Positions 18,425 to 29,600 of a DNA stretch of 29,935 bases are shown here, in pieces. The first letter of the stretch is position 1; every line of letters begins with the position of its first letter. The translations under genes were made by a program, and so were the position numbers. Source of the stretch: Thoreauomyces humboldtii (lineage: Eukaryota > Chytridiomycota > Chytridiomycetes > Spizellomycetales > Powellomycetaceae); NCBI GenBank assembly GCA_027596035.1, contig JADGJA010000148.1, forward strand, positions 6,225 to 36,159, written 5' to 3'. The notes beneath the pieces are model-generated. The model was given only the letters and a program-made list of their open reading frames with translations. It ran no database searches and was not told the DNA's origin.

Positions 18425-18900
18425 ATGCTATCGCGTGATTGTCATCATAAACGATTGGTTCTACTTGTAACTCAAGTCGGTAAAGTCACGCTTCGCATAA
18501 TGACTTGTGATACAGGATGCCGCTTGGGTGAACAGAAAAGAATCCATAAAGAGCGTGTGCGACTGCTAAACATGTTGGTGAGGAGGTCTCGAAACGGAAA
18601 CGCCGTTCGCCTCACTGCGTTCTTCACGACCCTCTAAAGATTGGAGAAGGACGAGGTTCAAATGCCAACTGTTGATTGTAAAACCATCGCTCCATTTGCT
18701 GCTTCCGTCTCTTATCATCCTCGGGAGACGATAGGCCCAGTCTTCCAGTCTTCTCTATGCTTTCGACAGGCTTCAAGGCACGCTTCCCATTGTTCCCATG
18801 CGCTTCCCGCTGTCCTCCTGTCCTGAGGTGCTGTCAATGATAGTCCTGCGTATTAGTCGTTCATACCAAAGCGCATATATACTGTGTACTCTATTCGACA
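18425..18900. other. intergenic, SREK1 3' region with hairpin
   Basis: 476 bp with only small non-conserved frames. A stem-loop can form at 18578-18615: outer arm GTGAGG with CCTCAC, inner arm CGAA(A)CGG with CCGTTCG, loop AAACG. A CATATATACT at 18874-18883 is TATA-like but lies only ~20 bp before the next ATG. Confidence 0.45.
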
Positions 18901-19736
18901 ATGACCGAGTCACACCCAATCTCATTGGCCGCCGAGCCCCCAGTCATCCGCCATGAAGATCCCACGCCCCTCTGCGCTCTCCCACCCCCCACCTTTGAAA
19001 CTCGCAAGACTTGTTCCCACGTGCTCGTCGTGAACCGAACTCTCCTTCAAAAGTACGGCAGTCAAGGGGAAGCGATTCAGCATTCCAGGGATGACCTGCT
19101 CCGGTTCTTGACGGCCAACAGACTGGACCTGCAATACATGGACGAGTTTCCGTACAGCGTCGGCATGTCACCCCAAAACATGAGCCTATCTCCACACCAC
19201 CTCCAACCGTTCGTCGAGTGTGGTCTCGCCATCAGGGACGCCGGCAAGCCTTTCTTCGATGCGGTCGAGAAATCCGGCGATCGAAGCACCGGCGAGGGAA
19301 TCTTTGCCTATGGGATCCCCGAGGGCGTCTGGGCTCTGGCCGGGTTCAGGAGCGGAGACCCGGACTGGGCTTACCCGGCGCTGCTGGACCAGATCTCAGC
19401 CGCGGGATGGACGCACGACGTCCAGCGCCGAGGTGACCTGGTGGGGAGACTGGGGGTTTCTCACGCATGTTTCTCCGAACTGAATATTCCTCCACGATCT
19501 TGTCCGCAGCATACGAGCGTTACGTGTGGGACAAACACAAGTTGCATGCCGAGACGAAGGAGGTTCACGTTCTACTGCCCGTCTCTCCGGGAACGGAAGA
19601 ATGTGTGGGTCGCCGGGCTATGACCGATGTCACTGCCGTGTTCGTGCCTCAGTCAAAGTTTTCTCGCGCACGCGACCCTAGCAGAACAACCAACTTCCGT
19701 CGAGCCCAGCCAGCCCAGCCACGATCGGAAAAGTGA
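18901..19736 (+). CDS. possible GyrI/effector-binding-fold protein
   Basis: Two exons, 18901-19432 and 19510-19736, with a 77-nt intron; 252 aa. Without splicing the frame leaves the conserved register, and the splice restores AYERYVWDKHKLHAETKEVHVLLPV. That segment, with IPEGVWALAGFRSGDPDWAY (139-158) and LLDQISAAGW, matches the order of the GyrI-like/AraC effector-binding fold. The order is a substrate-facing strand, then a helix, then p.yErY, then a terminal strand ending in a Pro-Val (.VHVLLPV). The first half (residues 38-95, SHVLVVNRTLLQKYG and VGMSP) could be the first of the fold's two repeats. Such domains bind small hydrophobic ligands, and stand-alone members may hydrolyse or sequester them. 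Bacterial homologues are more common, so transfer is possible. Residues ~222-252 are a disordered basic tail. Confidence 0.6.
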
Positions 19737-20011
19737 ACGGCGGTCCTGAAGGAGTCGAATCCCCATCGAGAATGCAACTTTCGACAGACTCCTGGCTCCA
19801 AAATCGGTGTATTTCGCGGGAAATGTTGCGTCAGGGTGATATGAGTAGGGTGGTGTCAAAGAGGCTGGTAAAAAATATGCGTAACCAGAAAACGTTCATT
19901 CTAAGCGCACGGGCGCCGAGCGGGCTCGGTTCGATGGTGGAAAAGCGTAAAAAGGATTCTGCACGGCCGGGTTAGCTTTACATCGAAAAAGATTAGGAAA
20001 GAAAAACTTTC
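19737..20011. other. convergent 3' intergenic spacer
   Basis: 275 bp between the stops of the GyrI-fold gene (+) and the synaptojanin gene (-). A TCGAATCCC at ~19755 resembles a tRNA B box but no A box or cloverleaf fits around it. No gene is seen. Confidence 0.5.
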
Positions 20012-23000
20012 TCAAGCTACCTTAGCATTTCCTTCCCTTGGAACAAATGCATCATCAAATTCTCTAGCCCACCAACTGAAACCTGATGAAGAAGGAGGCG
20101 GAAGGCTATGGGCGGGCGATGCCGCTAGGTCCGACGCGGCGTCAAAAGTGGGCGGGAAGGAGTCCCGAAACCCGAACTGGGCGGCAAGGGTTTGCGCTGG
20201 CGTGATCGCGGGAGGGACTACGAATACGTTAGCATAATAGGAGGGACCATACTTGCAGCAGCATGTATGATTACTCACGTGACGATAGACCTGGACCAAG
20301 GAATCCTGATTGCAGTGGCGGAGCTTCGTTATCGTCAGAGAAATCTATCAGCAGCGCCGAAGATGTGTCGGCAGCGACCTTCGCGGGCGCCTGAACTCGA
20401 GACGGCAAAGGAGGTGGTACGTTCCTGTCGCGCATCTTTTCGCCATATATCTGCTTTTGTACTGCATCCTTGGCGTCACGATCGATTATTACTGTACTGA
20501 TGTCAAATACAGCTCGCACGGGACGATGGTCAGAGATGAGCGCTTCGGCCCGGGCATATTCCTTGAGAGCGATTCGACGCCCTCGATAAAGCACACGATC
20601 CGTCCAGGCTGGGGCGCGTGCCTTGTCCGAGGTGTCGTAGATGGTAGTTCCGTTGTCATACTTGTAGGTAGGCTGGAATTGCGTGAGATCACCTTCGCTG
20701 AAGCCGTCGAATGCAGCGCTTGCGGTCCGCTGAGAGGTCAGTTGATCAAGCTGAGCCAGGGAGGCAAGATCGCCTCGAGCTACACGAGTGCGCACGTCTT
20801 CGCCAGGTAGGTTGATTCGGTAGTTGAAGTCGCCGAACCAGAAAATCATATCATGCTCAGCCAGACGGCGGCCACGGAACGCAAGGCCTTCGTGGATGGT
20901 CCAGTAGTCTCGGTTCCGCTCCTCAACGTTGCTTTGTCCGGCAGCAAGGTGGGCCGTTACGAGGGCTATTGACGTGTCATTTACGCTGAGCGAGATGCCT
21001 ATGCCGCCTTTGTTGGCCGCCATTCCTCCTAGACCCGTCTTCTTAACCGAGGATTCAACGTTCCTGATCATGTGAACGGAATCCGAGCGCACAAAGACAA
21101 ACACGCCTAGAGCGACTAAGTGCAGTGATCGAACAAGTACGTAGGAGGCACCCGGCTTGTCGTTCAAGACACGAATAAGCGTTGCCTCCCAATCTAGTCG
21201 CAGGCGATTCGTATCTGCCGAGATATACTAGCAGTTCGATGGCAGTTAGTGCGTGTAAATCACGCTTTCACGTGTATATAAGTGAGCGATCGAGCCTAAC
21301 CTGTCCAGCTGTGAGTTCGATCAACTCCTGAATGCCCACTGCGATGAGATGTGGTGACTCGGCTGTTGACATAGAATAAGTAGCAGGTTCTTCACTTCTT
21401 CCGTTCCCGACGACGCAACGCTCACCAACTCGCGAGCTCAGCCACTGTTCCATGCAGTCGCCCTTTGTTTTACCGTTGACATTCCAGGTGCCAACCAGCA
21501 TCGTAATTTCCTCAGCTGACGAGTACTGTCGATGGAGGTGATTCATCAGATGTTGGCCAAGTCACGTACAAAAGGTTTCCAAAAACCGAACCTCAGACAA
21601 GCGTGAACGCATCTCCTTAGTGACAGCCTCGTGTAGTGGATTGCGCAGAAGAACATTCTCACTGATTGCTAGTTTCCCCAAGAGTAAATCTATCGCTTCT
21701 TGGCTAGCGGTAATTCAAGAATGAGGACAACTAGTCACCAAGATATAACAAGTTGTCTTGACAAGGCGCCGAGACCTACCGAGTCTTATCTTGGAAGTTA
21801 TTGATGTAAAACCTATTCACTGATTTGGCCGCATCGTCAAGCAGGCCTATCGAAAGAGAATCAGCCCTATTCGAAGAAAGAAGATCTTCCGTTACCTTAC
21901 CCAACATCGTAGATTTCCCCTTCCGGGTATATGACGACTTCAGCGCGCCGGTGCCAGCTAGAAAATCATAACATGGTTAAGACTACGATAGCAGCTTCAG
22001 ACCTCGCGCTCGCTTACCGTATATTTTACTTAGCCAGTCCCCGTTCTGTCCAAGCGAGAATCAGGGGGTTGAAGGAAAAAGAGTATGGCCGAGTAATTCT
22101 TACGTCAGCCCATAGCCCATTGAACACGAAGCCAAAGTTCTCTTCCTCGGCAACCGAGAAGTGCTGATCGAATTGTGCGAATTGGGTATCTAAGGCCTGC
22201 CGAGCCAATCGGCTAGCAGGTATGCATAAGTAATACTCCGCCATCTTAGACTTAAGTCTCTTGGCAGTGCTCACGTTTGTACTACATTCGTTCGATCCAG
22301 ACAGTCAAGACAGTTGGTCCTAACAACGCCTTGTTGGGAAAAGACAACGGACCCGGACTGACTGTCTGCAAGGAAGTACGACGAATTCTCCAGGGGTTTG
22401 CGCATCATGTCAACAAGCTCGCTCAGCTAGAATTGCTGAAAGGTTAGTCCAGCATTCCGAGCTTCGAAATACGGCAAGTGAACCTACCTTCTCGTATCCG
22501 TCTCGTTTGACGACAGCGTGAAAATCGAACTCCGTATAGGTAATGTTTTCGCTGAGGTCTGGCATTTTTTGGATCCCTTGGCGGAACAGATCACTCAAAA
22601 TTTGTTCGCTGGAGCCGTCTTTTTGACCAAGCAGATTGGCTACGTGAACTTTGCTGTACCGCGCGATGAGCTCCTACACATAATTGGTCAGATTCCAGAG
22701 GGGGTACAACACGGAGAGCAGTGGCACGCATTACCTCAAAGTGCTTCCGCGTTGCTGGAGCTGAAGACTCGGCTCCACGACTGATGGTAACCTTATGCGT
22801 CATCTAAGAAGCTAGTGAGCACCTCTTTGCACGCAAAAAAGGCGAAGCCTTGACCCTACCTGTATTCCAGTCTGTTCCCAAAATACTAAACAAATTATGG
22901 TCAGCGGATGTCTGCACGGCCACTCAGGTTATGAAGCGCTGGTACCTGGAACTAAAACATTGATTTACTATTAGCGACTGCTGCGGCAAACAGGTATTAT

Positions 23001-24111
23001 ACCGAGCACACGCCACCTACCGCTACCGCGAATCTGGATAAAGGAGAATGTAAAGAACTTGTTGTAAAGTAGAAATTCTGTCTGATTTACGGTTAGCAAA
23101 TGTATGAAATGCTCACGAAGTAGGGCCGGATACAGGCGTACCTCGACAAAATTGGACACATGGCCGTCGTCATTGACGCCGCGTGACAGAAGTCGAGTTC
23201 CGGCGCGTTTGCAGCTTAATCTCGAAACTAGCGCCATCCGACAGGGCTGCCCTCCGATAGTGAAATTAACCTGCCCAACATAGCCCTGGATCGCGAGCAC
23301 AAGCAATCCTCCACGGTCAAGATCATCCCGCTCGGAAGCTGCCAGCTCCTGATCTCGAATCTGCAGGAGACCACTCAAAAGGTGTTTGTTCCATACGAAA
23401 TGGCCGTCAGGATTGTCAAAGATATTCAAAGCCGAGCCCCCTTGTTGAACATCCAGAACTCGTCTCTGAGCCGTTCTGGTGAGATCGAGTGTAGGACTGA
23501 AGTAAAATGAGCCCGTAGAAATGATCTTAATGAGAGCCTGACAGGGGTGGATGATGGGGCCGGAGGGTTCTTCGAGATACGAAGTTGCCCCCGCTTTCAA
23601 CGTGTCTGACGCTTCGGCCACGGTTGTATCGTAGCGATCCGATATTAGGGAGTAGAAATCCACTCTTTGGATACGGTACACTGGCGCCCCTTCTAGTTCA
23701 GCTATCTGAGAGCCCAGGCGACGTTAGCTCTGGCAACAGGGATCGTCAGTATCGGCTGCATCCAGCATACCTTGACGGCCTCCGTCACTACCCCGATGAA
23801 CAAGTCTGACCAACATACGCAGGCATTCTTCAGTCCGGATACAAATAGGAGCGACGGTTTATACACGTACCGTTGCCGACCTGAACAAGGCCAATGGTTC
23901 CATATACGGGCCTTTGAAGCAACAAGCTGTAGTCTTGTCCGGATAGATCAATGGTGTCGGAGGGCTGGAACCGGGCCGTAGATCGAATTGGTCGCCCGCC
24001 TCCTGGGTCGATGGCCTCGAAGACGAGGGCGGTTTTGCTGAGGTTCACGGCGGGGCGCATGACCAGGGAGCGCGGATTCGTCTGGACAAAGATGATGCCT
24101 ATTTCACCCAT
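20012..24111 (-). CDS. synaptojanin-type inositol phosphatase (SAC + 5-phosphatase)
   Basis: Polyphosphoinositide phosphatase combining a SAC domain and an inositol-5-phosphatase, like synaptojanin and yeast Inp51/52/53. I resolve 18 exons (ends, minus strand): 24111-23871, 23805-23771, 23705-23142, 23081-23021, 22951-22946, 22885-22860, 22791-22735, 22673-22488, 22426-22275, 22212-22104, 22045-22018, 21957-21901, 21846-21780, 21703-21592, 21525-21426, 21362-21301, 21227-20279, 20217-20012; 1005 aa, introns 54-76 nt. The SAC part has SNFVETE, RGSVPVFWEQ, HVANLLGQK, FDFHAVVK and the catalytic CX5R in RTNCLDCLDRTN (428-439). LWADNGDWLSKIYAGTGALK follows. The 5-phosphatase has GTWNVNGK (579-586), GLGGMAANKG, FWFGDFNYRI (750-759), PAWTDRVLY (827-835) and SDHRPV (853-858). 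The tail has a PPPLPSR and FDDAF. It acts at plasma membrane and endocytic sites on PI(4,5)P2 and PI4P. Confidence 0.95.
22946..22951 (-). other. 6-nt microexon (TTCCAG) of the synaptojanin gene
   Basis: Exon 4 ends ...CGCGGTAGCG at 23021. Intron 22952-23020 ends in GTTTTAG. The exon TTCCAG follows, then intron 22886-22945 (GTACC..TTTAG), and the next exon begins TATTTTGG. G+TTCCAG+TA codes Val-Pro-Val, giving RGSVPVFWEQ, the invariant SAC motif RGSVPxFWEQ. Skipping it removes Val-Pro but keeps frame. Confidence 0.87.
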
Positions 24112-24564
24112 GGTAAGCCGACATGTTCGGATGTCAACAAGCAACCAGTGCGTGTTCTGGGCTCTCACATTGTCGGTCGGACATTGAAGTGGAGGGAGAG
24201 AAGGCGAACGAGGAAACGAGGGTTCAATGCGAGAGCGTCCCAGGTCAACTAGAGCCCGGAAGATTGCGAGCAGGCAAAGGTAGTTCTGAGCCGGTTATGC
24301 AGAAGGAGGGATAGGTTGGCGAAGGGTGCTGTAATCCTTCGACGATTGCTTTGAGGATGTCGGTATGTGTACGGTGGGGTCGGAAAGCCGTGGCATTGGC
24401 GGAGTCTCGGCGTCACCAAGTGGCTTGGCTTCTAATGATTCTTGGGTTCCATAATGAGTAATCTCGGGCGGGGTTGCCCTTCCCAGACGTCGGGATAGAA
24501 GCTCTGCGGCCGCTTCCAAACTGTAAAGTCTCGATCCGAAGCTGCTACAGCAGACATCGGGAGC
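24112..24564. promoter_or_regulatory. divergent promoter region
   Basis: 453 bp between the synaptojanin start (-) and the GPI-protein start (+). The minus-strand frame here has no conserved content. No distinct repeat, RNA gene or TATA box was found. Confidence 0.4.
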
Positions 24565-25309
24565 ATGCGAGACTTGATCACCTTCCTTGCCATCTTGGCT
24601 TTTTCTGTTCGGGAGACTACCGCGACAGGAAACGCTTACTACAAAACCTTCTTCGCTGATGCTGGCTGTCAAGAACAAACCTCTAACACTTCCGGCCATC
24701 TGAGTGCATGCGATGGCCAATACATGTTTACTTGCGATCCGGACAACGCCGTTTCCCGTAATCTTACCAGTAAGTTTGTGGCCACAGGGTCGGCCGCAAG
24801 AGCTTCATCTAACGATCATCGTCTTCAATGAACAGCCATTACTTTTGAGAATGTGGGCTGCACGGGAACTTCCGATTCCTATACGATTCCTTTGGACGTG
24901 TGCATGCCATGGGGCACCGGATGGATGATCGCCACCTGCGAGTAGTAAGTACTGCTCGGGGCCCATTCGGGGATCGGTACGGTGGACATAACTTCTTGGA
25001 TGCTGTAGTGAGGTCTTGCTCTCAAGTACATTTCCTTCTGTCTCCTCTACCTCATCGGAGCTGTCCACTCCATCTCCGTCTTCCACTCCAGCCAAAGTCA
25101 CAGTCGCTGCATCCATCAACCCAGTGACGACACCAACTCCGTCAGCAACTTCGATCATCACGACCTCGACAGTGAAGACTTCCTCGTCCACGCAAGGCTT
25201 CACACCAGAAGAGGACGCGACCAGTGGAGGGTCGGGGGACTGGAGTGCTGGAAAGACAATGTGGTCCCTCCTGGCCGCTGCTGCACTAGCACTCTTTGCT
25301 CTTTGGTGA
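24565..25309 (+). CDS. secreted Cys-rich GPI-anchored surface protein
   Basis: Three exons, 24565-24769, 24836-24944 and 25009-25309; introns 66 and 64 nt; 204 aa. The signal peptide is RDLITFLAILAFSVRETTATG. A compact ectodomain (to about residue 105) holds six cysteines (GCQEQ, SACDG, FTCDP, VGCTG, DVCMP, ATCEY), enough for three disulfides, plus N-glycosylation sites near NTS and NLT. A Ser/Thr/Pro stalk (~110-170) follows. The C-terminus has a small-residue omega-type site (SGGSGDWSAG) and a hydrophobic tail (WSLLAAAALALFALW) with no charged end, the layout of a GPI signal. Splicing the second intron removes a TAG formed at the exon edge. I do not recognise a named family. A cell-wall or plasma-membrane sensor or structural protein is likely. 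Confidence 0.8.
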
Positions 25310-25500
25310 AGATGTTTGGGAGCTGGCGTTTGTGGAAAAGCGGACAGCCACAACGTTGGACAGTTTGCACCGATATTTCTCGATGCCGAAGGAATGATAC
25401 GTTTAAACGATCTAGTTGCTGCATTGGTTACCAGTGCCCGCAAAATAAGTGAATGTCGGGGAGTGCTCAGGAAAGTTCGCTTTCCTGTCAGATTTCCTGG

Positions 25501-25878
25501 TCAGGTCGGCGTCCTCATCATTAGGGCGTCCACTAGCGCAGGGTGGGCTGTGCATTGATACGATGCCATAGTCAGCAAATCGGTCGACGATTCACCGAGG
25601 TGCGTTTGAGCAAGCGTCTGCAACATTAATGTGAGAGCAAGCATCCCTGCATTATATACTCGGCCGCCGGACAACTTCTTGCACAACTTGAAGTCCAAAG
25701 TCATGATAGGCATTTGAAGAGGGTAGACTGTTGAGGAAGTGTGATGCAGCGGCAGTGTAAGCTCTAAGTGAGAGAGGAAATTGCGGTTCTTGTCACCAAA
25801 GGCGATGGGGTCAAATCCATGGGGAACTTCAACCTCCAATCCTGTAATCTTCCAATTAGAGGTTCCGTCCTTTCTCAA
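25501..25878 (-). pseudogene. uncertain coding remnant or small gene
   Basis: A minus-strand open frame of about 125 codons, extendable upstream to a stop just before an acceptor-like CTGTAG. Its middle (GFDPIAFGDKNRNFLSHLEL, TMTLDF-like strands, single Cys in KLCKKL) has protein-like composition of alternating hydrophobic strands, unlike the random frames nearby. There is no ATG in a good position and no matching 5' exon or signal peptide that I can find. It may be an exon of an undetected gene, a pseudogene remnant or chance. I cannot assign a function. Confidence 0.25.
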
Positions 25879-25965
25879 AATACAAGAGAAGTCGGCTCCG
25901 TGCAGCTACAGAACCTTGCAGCCCTGCTTCCTCCTTCTGACGCTTCCTCCCAAGGTTTCAAGTGC

Positions 25966-26043
25966 GGTTGCAACAGGACGGGGGAGGGGAGGGGGCTCAA
26001 CGCAGCCACCGCTATGCAACATTGATTCTTCTCTGATGTTGCA
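25966..26043 (+). repeat. direct repeat copy A
   Basis: GGTTGCAACAGG at 25966-25977, then a G-rich spacer, then a 40-bp block 26004-26043 ending ATTCTTCTCTGATGTTGCA. It matches copy B at 26302-26341 in 35 of 40 positions. Confidence 0.75.
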
Positions 26044-26281
26044 GGAGGGAAGAGTATAGAGGTGAGATAAAGGTCGCTTTTTAGACAGCAATTGGGGGGA
26101 GGACCGACGCCAGTCTCAAAGGAGGGAGATGAGAGAGAGGGATGAGCGAAGGATGAGAGAGGATTGTCTGGATTCTGGCAGGGGCCAGGGGCCAGGAAGC
26201 AACAGGCGCTCTCAAGGCGACCAGTACACCGTGACAGTAGCTTGCACCCTGCTTCTTCCGCGGAGTCAATTATTGAAGTAA

Positions 26282-26341
26282 GGTTGCGACAGGCCCAAGG
26301 TAGCCATCACTATGGAACATCTATTCTTCTCTGATGTTGCA
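26282..26341 (+). repeat. direct repeat copy B
   Basis: GGTTGCGACAGG at 26282-26293 and the 40-bp block at 26302-26341. The spacing between the two sub-blocks is shorter than in copy A (20 versus 38 bp between starts), so the copies have diverged by indel and substitution. Confidence 0.75.
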
Positions 26342-26469
26342 AGAAGATGCAACGAGTTTCCTCCTCGTGTTTGCCGGCCTTTCCTCCTCCTCGCTTGTTT
26401 TGCCGGTTTGGTCCCATTGTCTGTTCCCTGTCCGCCAAGGGGCGAGGGTTCTGGAGAAGCCTTGCTCGA

Positions 26470-26477
26470 TTAGGGTT
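26470..26477 (+). promoter_or_regulatory. TTAGGGTT telomere-like box upstream of UTP14
   Basis: Eight-base telomere-like box 170 bp upstream of the UTP14 ATG. TTAGGG-binding factors (Tbf1 type) drive many ribosome-related genes in fungi outside Saccharomyces, and UTP14 is such a gene. Functional assignment is inference. Confidence 0.4.
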
Positions 26478-26646
26478 ATGCTTCTTGTTCCCTTTTTCCT
26501 GTTTGTCTCCCTCTCATGTGTCATGGGGACAACCGTCGTCTATCTTTGTAAAATATCCATAGAAAAGTCTCATAGAGAAGCAGAGTTCGGCTCTCATCGC
26601 TAGATCCTATACATACGAACTGCCCACCGAGTAGGGCCTTCACAGG

Positions 26647-29600
26647 ATGTCTGGCAGAGGCAAGGGGCGGGGAGGAGGCGGCAGCGCGCGAGGCAGTCGG
26701 CAACCGCCAGCAAAGCAGCGTCGGGTCGGAAATACTGCTCTCACTTCCACGAGGGTTCCGGCGACTGGACCATCCACATCCTCAGCTCCAGGGCTGACCC
26801 ACGCTCAGCAACGAAAAGACAAGCGCATTCGTCACGACGTCTTTGAGGAGGTCGAGGACGACAGCAAGGAAGGTCGGCGACTCAACAAACGAGGTGGAAC
26901 CGGGGTAGACTGGCAAGACGAGGAGAACTATGAGTATCAGTCCGATGCCATCAACGAGGAGGACAATGAGGAGATCACATCGTCCGAGGACGAGGGCGGG
27001 CCGGCCGTTAGGACCGGTCGATACAAGATGGGGACGCTCGTGAGCATGGCCGAGAGTGATGATGGCGAGGGAGGAGACGCCACGGAAGGCAGTGACGTGG
27101 AAGACGAGGACAATCCAGAGGCTTTCATGGACCTTGCGGACATGCTCGACGATGACTCCGACGAGGAAGACGAGAAACCACAAACAAGGAAGGACAAACC
27201 CGAGAGGTCCGAGGCCTTTAACGGGCTCCTCTCTCGGCAGGCCCGAGACGATGAGTTTGTCGACAATCTCGATGAGCAGTTGGAGAGTGACGACCAAGAG
27301 GAAACAGGGTCCGACATGGAGGGCGTGGAGCAGAACGACGAGCAACTCGCCGAGAAGCTCACGTCGTACGTCTTTGCACTGGACCGCAAAGGACTGAAGA
27401 AGCGAAAGCGTGCCGTGGACAAGACGGAGGTTTACGACGAGTCCGAGTACAACGTTTCTGCACGGGCACAAGCCTCTGACAAGGACGAGGTGCCTCTCGC
27501 CCGGCAAAGGATCGGCCTGGATGATCTAATGGGATCGCTGGGAGACCGGACTGGGTTCGGCAGCGTGAAGAAGCAGCTGGCCGGCCTGACCCGGGCAAAG
27601 GGAAAGACCGCGACGGTCGATGCCCCGCTTCCCAAGCGCGCTCAGGATCGGATTGATCGTCAGGTTGCCTATGATGAGTCGAAAAAGGAAGTCTCCAAAT
27701 GGCAACCTTTGGTCAAGAAGAACCGAGAGACCAGTCACTTGAAGTTCCCCATGAACGAACCATCTGCACTGAACCAGTCCAGCGGAGCGCTGGTGGAAAA
27801 GTTCGTTGCGACCAATGATATGGAGTCGGAGATTGAAAAGATTCTCGAAGATGCTGCTCTGCTTGAGAAGAGTCAGCAGGAGGCTGAGGAACTTGAGCTG
27901 AACAAGATCTCCAAGGAAGAGATGCTAGAGCGACGCGCTGAGCTCTCGAAGATGCGTTCTCTGCTATTCTTTAAGGAACAAAAGCAAAAAAAGGTCGCCA
28001 AGATCAAAAGCAAAGCTTACCGAAAACTGCACAAAGTTGATAAGGTATGTTGCAACTTGCGGAGAAGTTTATTCGATCGCGTAACTTATCCTCTGAACTG
28101 CTCAGACGGATCTCTCGATCGAAGAACTCAGGAAACTCGACCCAAACATGGCTCGAGACGAGATCGAGAAGAAAGAAACGGCTCGAGTTCAGGAAAGGAT
28201 GTCTCTCAAACACAAGAACACTGGAAAGTGGGCTAAGAAGATGCTTGGCCGACACGATGAAAACCCTGAAACTCATAAGGCTGTGATGGACCAGCTTAAT
28301 CGTCACGACGAGCTCAAGCGGAGAATCAAAGGAATCGATTCGGACGATTCGGAGGAAGACTCTGAGGATAATGAGTTCGACGATGTCGATGGGGCAGCTG
28401 ACCCCGCGGCAATTCGACAAGCCGCTCTCGATGGGTTTTCTGCCATCGAAAAAGAAATGGACGACGAAGAAGGGGAAGCTGACTCGGCCAACGGAGTATT
28501 CGCCATGAAATTCATGAAGCGGGGTCTGGAACGCCAGAAGAAGGAGGCTCGCGAAATTCTTAAAGATGCTCGAAAGGGAATGAGAGATGACTATGATCAA
28601 AGCGGCTCTGATGGGGAGAACGGCGAAACCCCTGCCGACGCTCAGGGAACAGCGGTAGACGGCAACCAGGGGCGTCGCACCTTTGGCGTGCCTACTACCT
28701 CGCGCGGCAATGCGGATGATGACGAATCGGAGGTTGAGGATGGGGATGGCTACAGTATCCAGGTTGCACGGCCAACACAAATTGCCGTGGCGACGCCGGC
28801 GCTGCAGCCGATGTTTGCCGTGGAAGCTTTTGAGGTTGAGGAGGTTAAGGACACTGCCTTTGTGGGCTCCGCCAACCAAACGCACGTAACTCGAGAACGG
28901 GAAGCACCAAAGCCGATAGCGCCAAGAACAGTAGCGCAAGCCATCATACCAAAGCCTGCAGCAGCGTTGGCATCGAAGAGGACTTCAAAGAGCCGATACC
29001 ACGTGGACGACGAGCCTACCACAGTAGACGAGCCTACGGCGAATCCGTGGATGGCAGCTGCGGAGGATACCAAAGCTATCAAAAAGAGGGTTAACGACTC
29101 CACCGCGTCTTATATCGGCAAGGCGGACAAGGCCATCGAGAAGCTCGCACAGAGCAAGACGGCCTCGCGACGCGCGGAGCATGACGCTGCCGTAGCGAAC
29201 GTCACACTCAACCTTGATGGCGTGCGTGCTCTGGAGACACTGGGTAACCAAGCTGTTGAAGGGGAGGAAATCGCCTTGGCATCCAACCCAACCCCTGCGG
29301 AAGGGCAAGAGGGCAAGAAGGGAAAGATGACTGCCGAGGCCGTATCCTCTATTCTTACCCCGGCCCCGACCTACGAGTCCTCAGATCAAGACAGCGATTT
29401 TGAAGGAGACCGTACGGTGCATAGCTCGACTTTGAAAACTCCAGCTCAGCACCTTTCCCAACGCACGCTTATGCAAATGGCGTTTGCCAATGACGATGTC
29501 GCGGCGGACTTCGAGGATGAGAAGCGAGAAGCAGAAGAACGGGACGCGCCGAAGGACGTCGATTTGACTTTGCCTGGGTGGGGTGCCTGGGGCGGCATTG

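Larger units (their letters stand above)
25310..26646. other. gene-poor region before UTP14
   Basis: 1.3 kb with no confident gene. It holds a minus-strand frame (25501-25878) listed separately, a two-copy direct repeat (25966-26043 and 26282-26341), G-rich and purine-rich tracts (25979-25995, 26110-26165), a short CAGGGGC tandem (about 26178-26192), and TTAGGGTT at 26470-26477, 170 bp before the UTP14 ATG. Probably the UTP14 promoter plus degenerating sequence. Confidence 0.5.

Noticed and set aside
19745..19775. tRNA B-box-like GTCGAATCCC
   Set aside because: No A box or cloverleaf can be formed in the flanking sequence.
26782..27507. 241-aa minus-strand frame opposite UTP14
   Set aside because: It mirrors the acidic UTP14 codons, producing Leu/Val runs by complement. 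There is no independent support.
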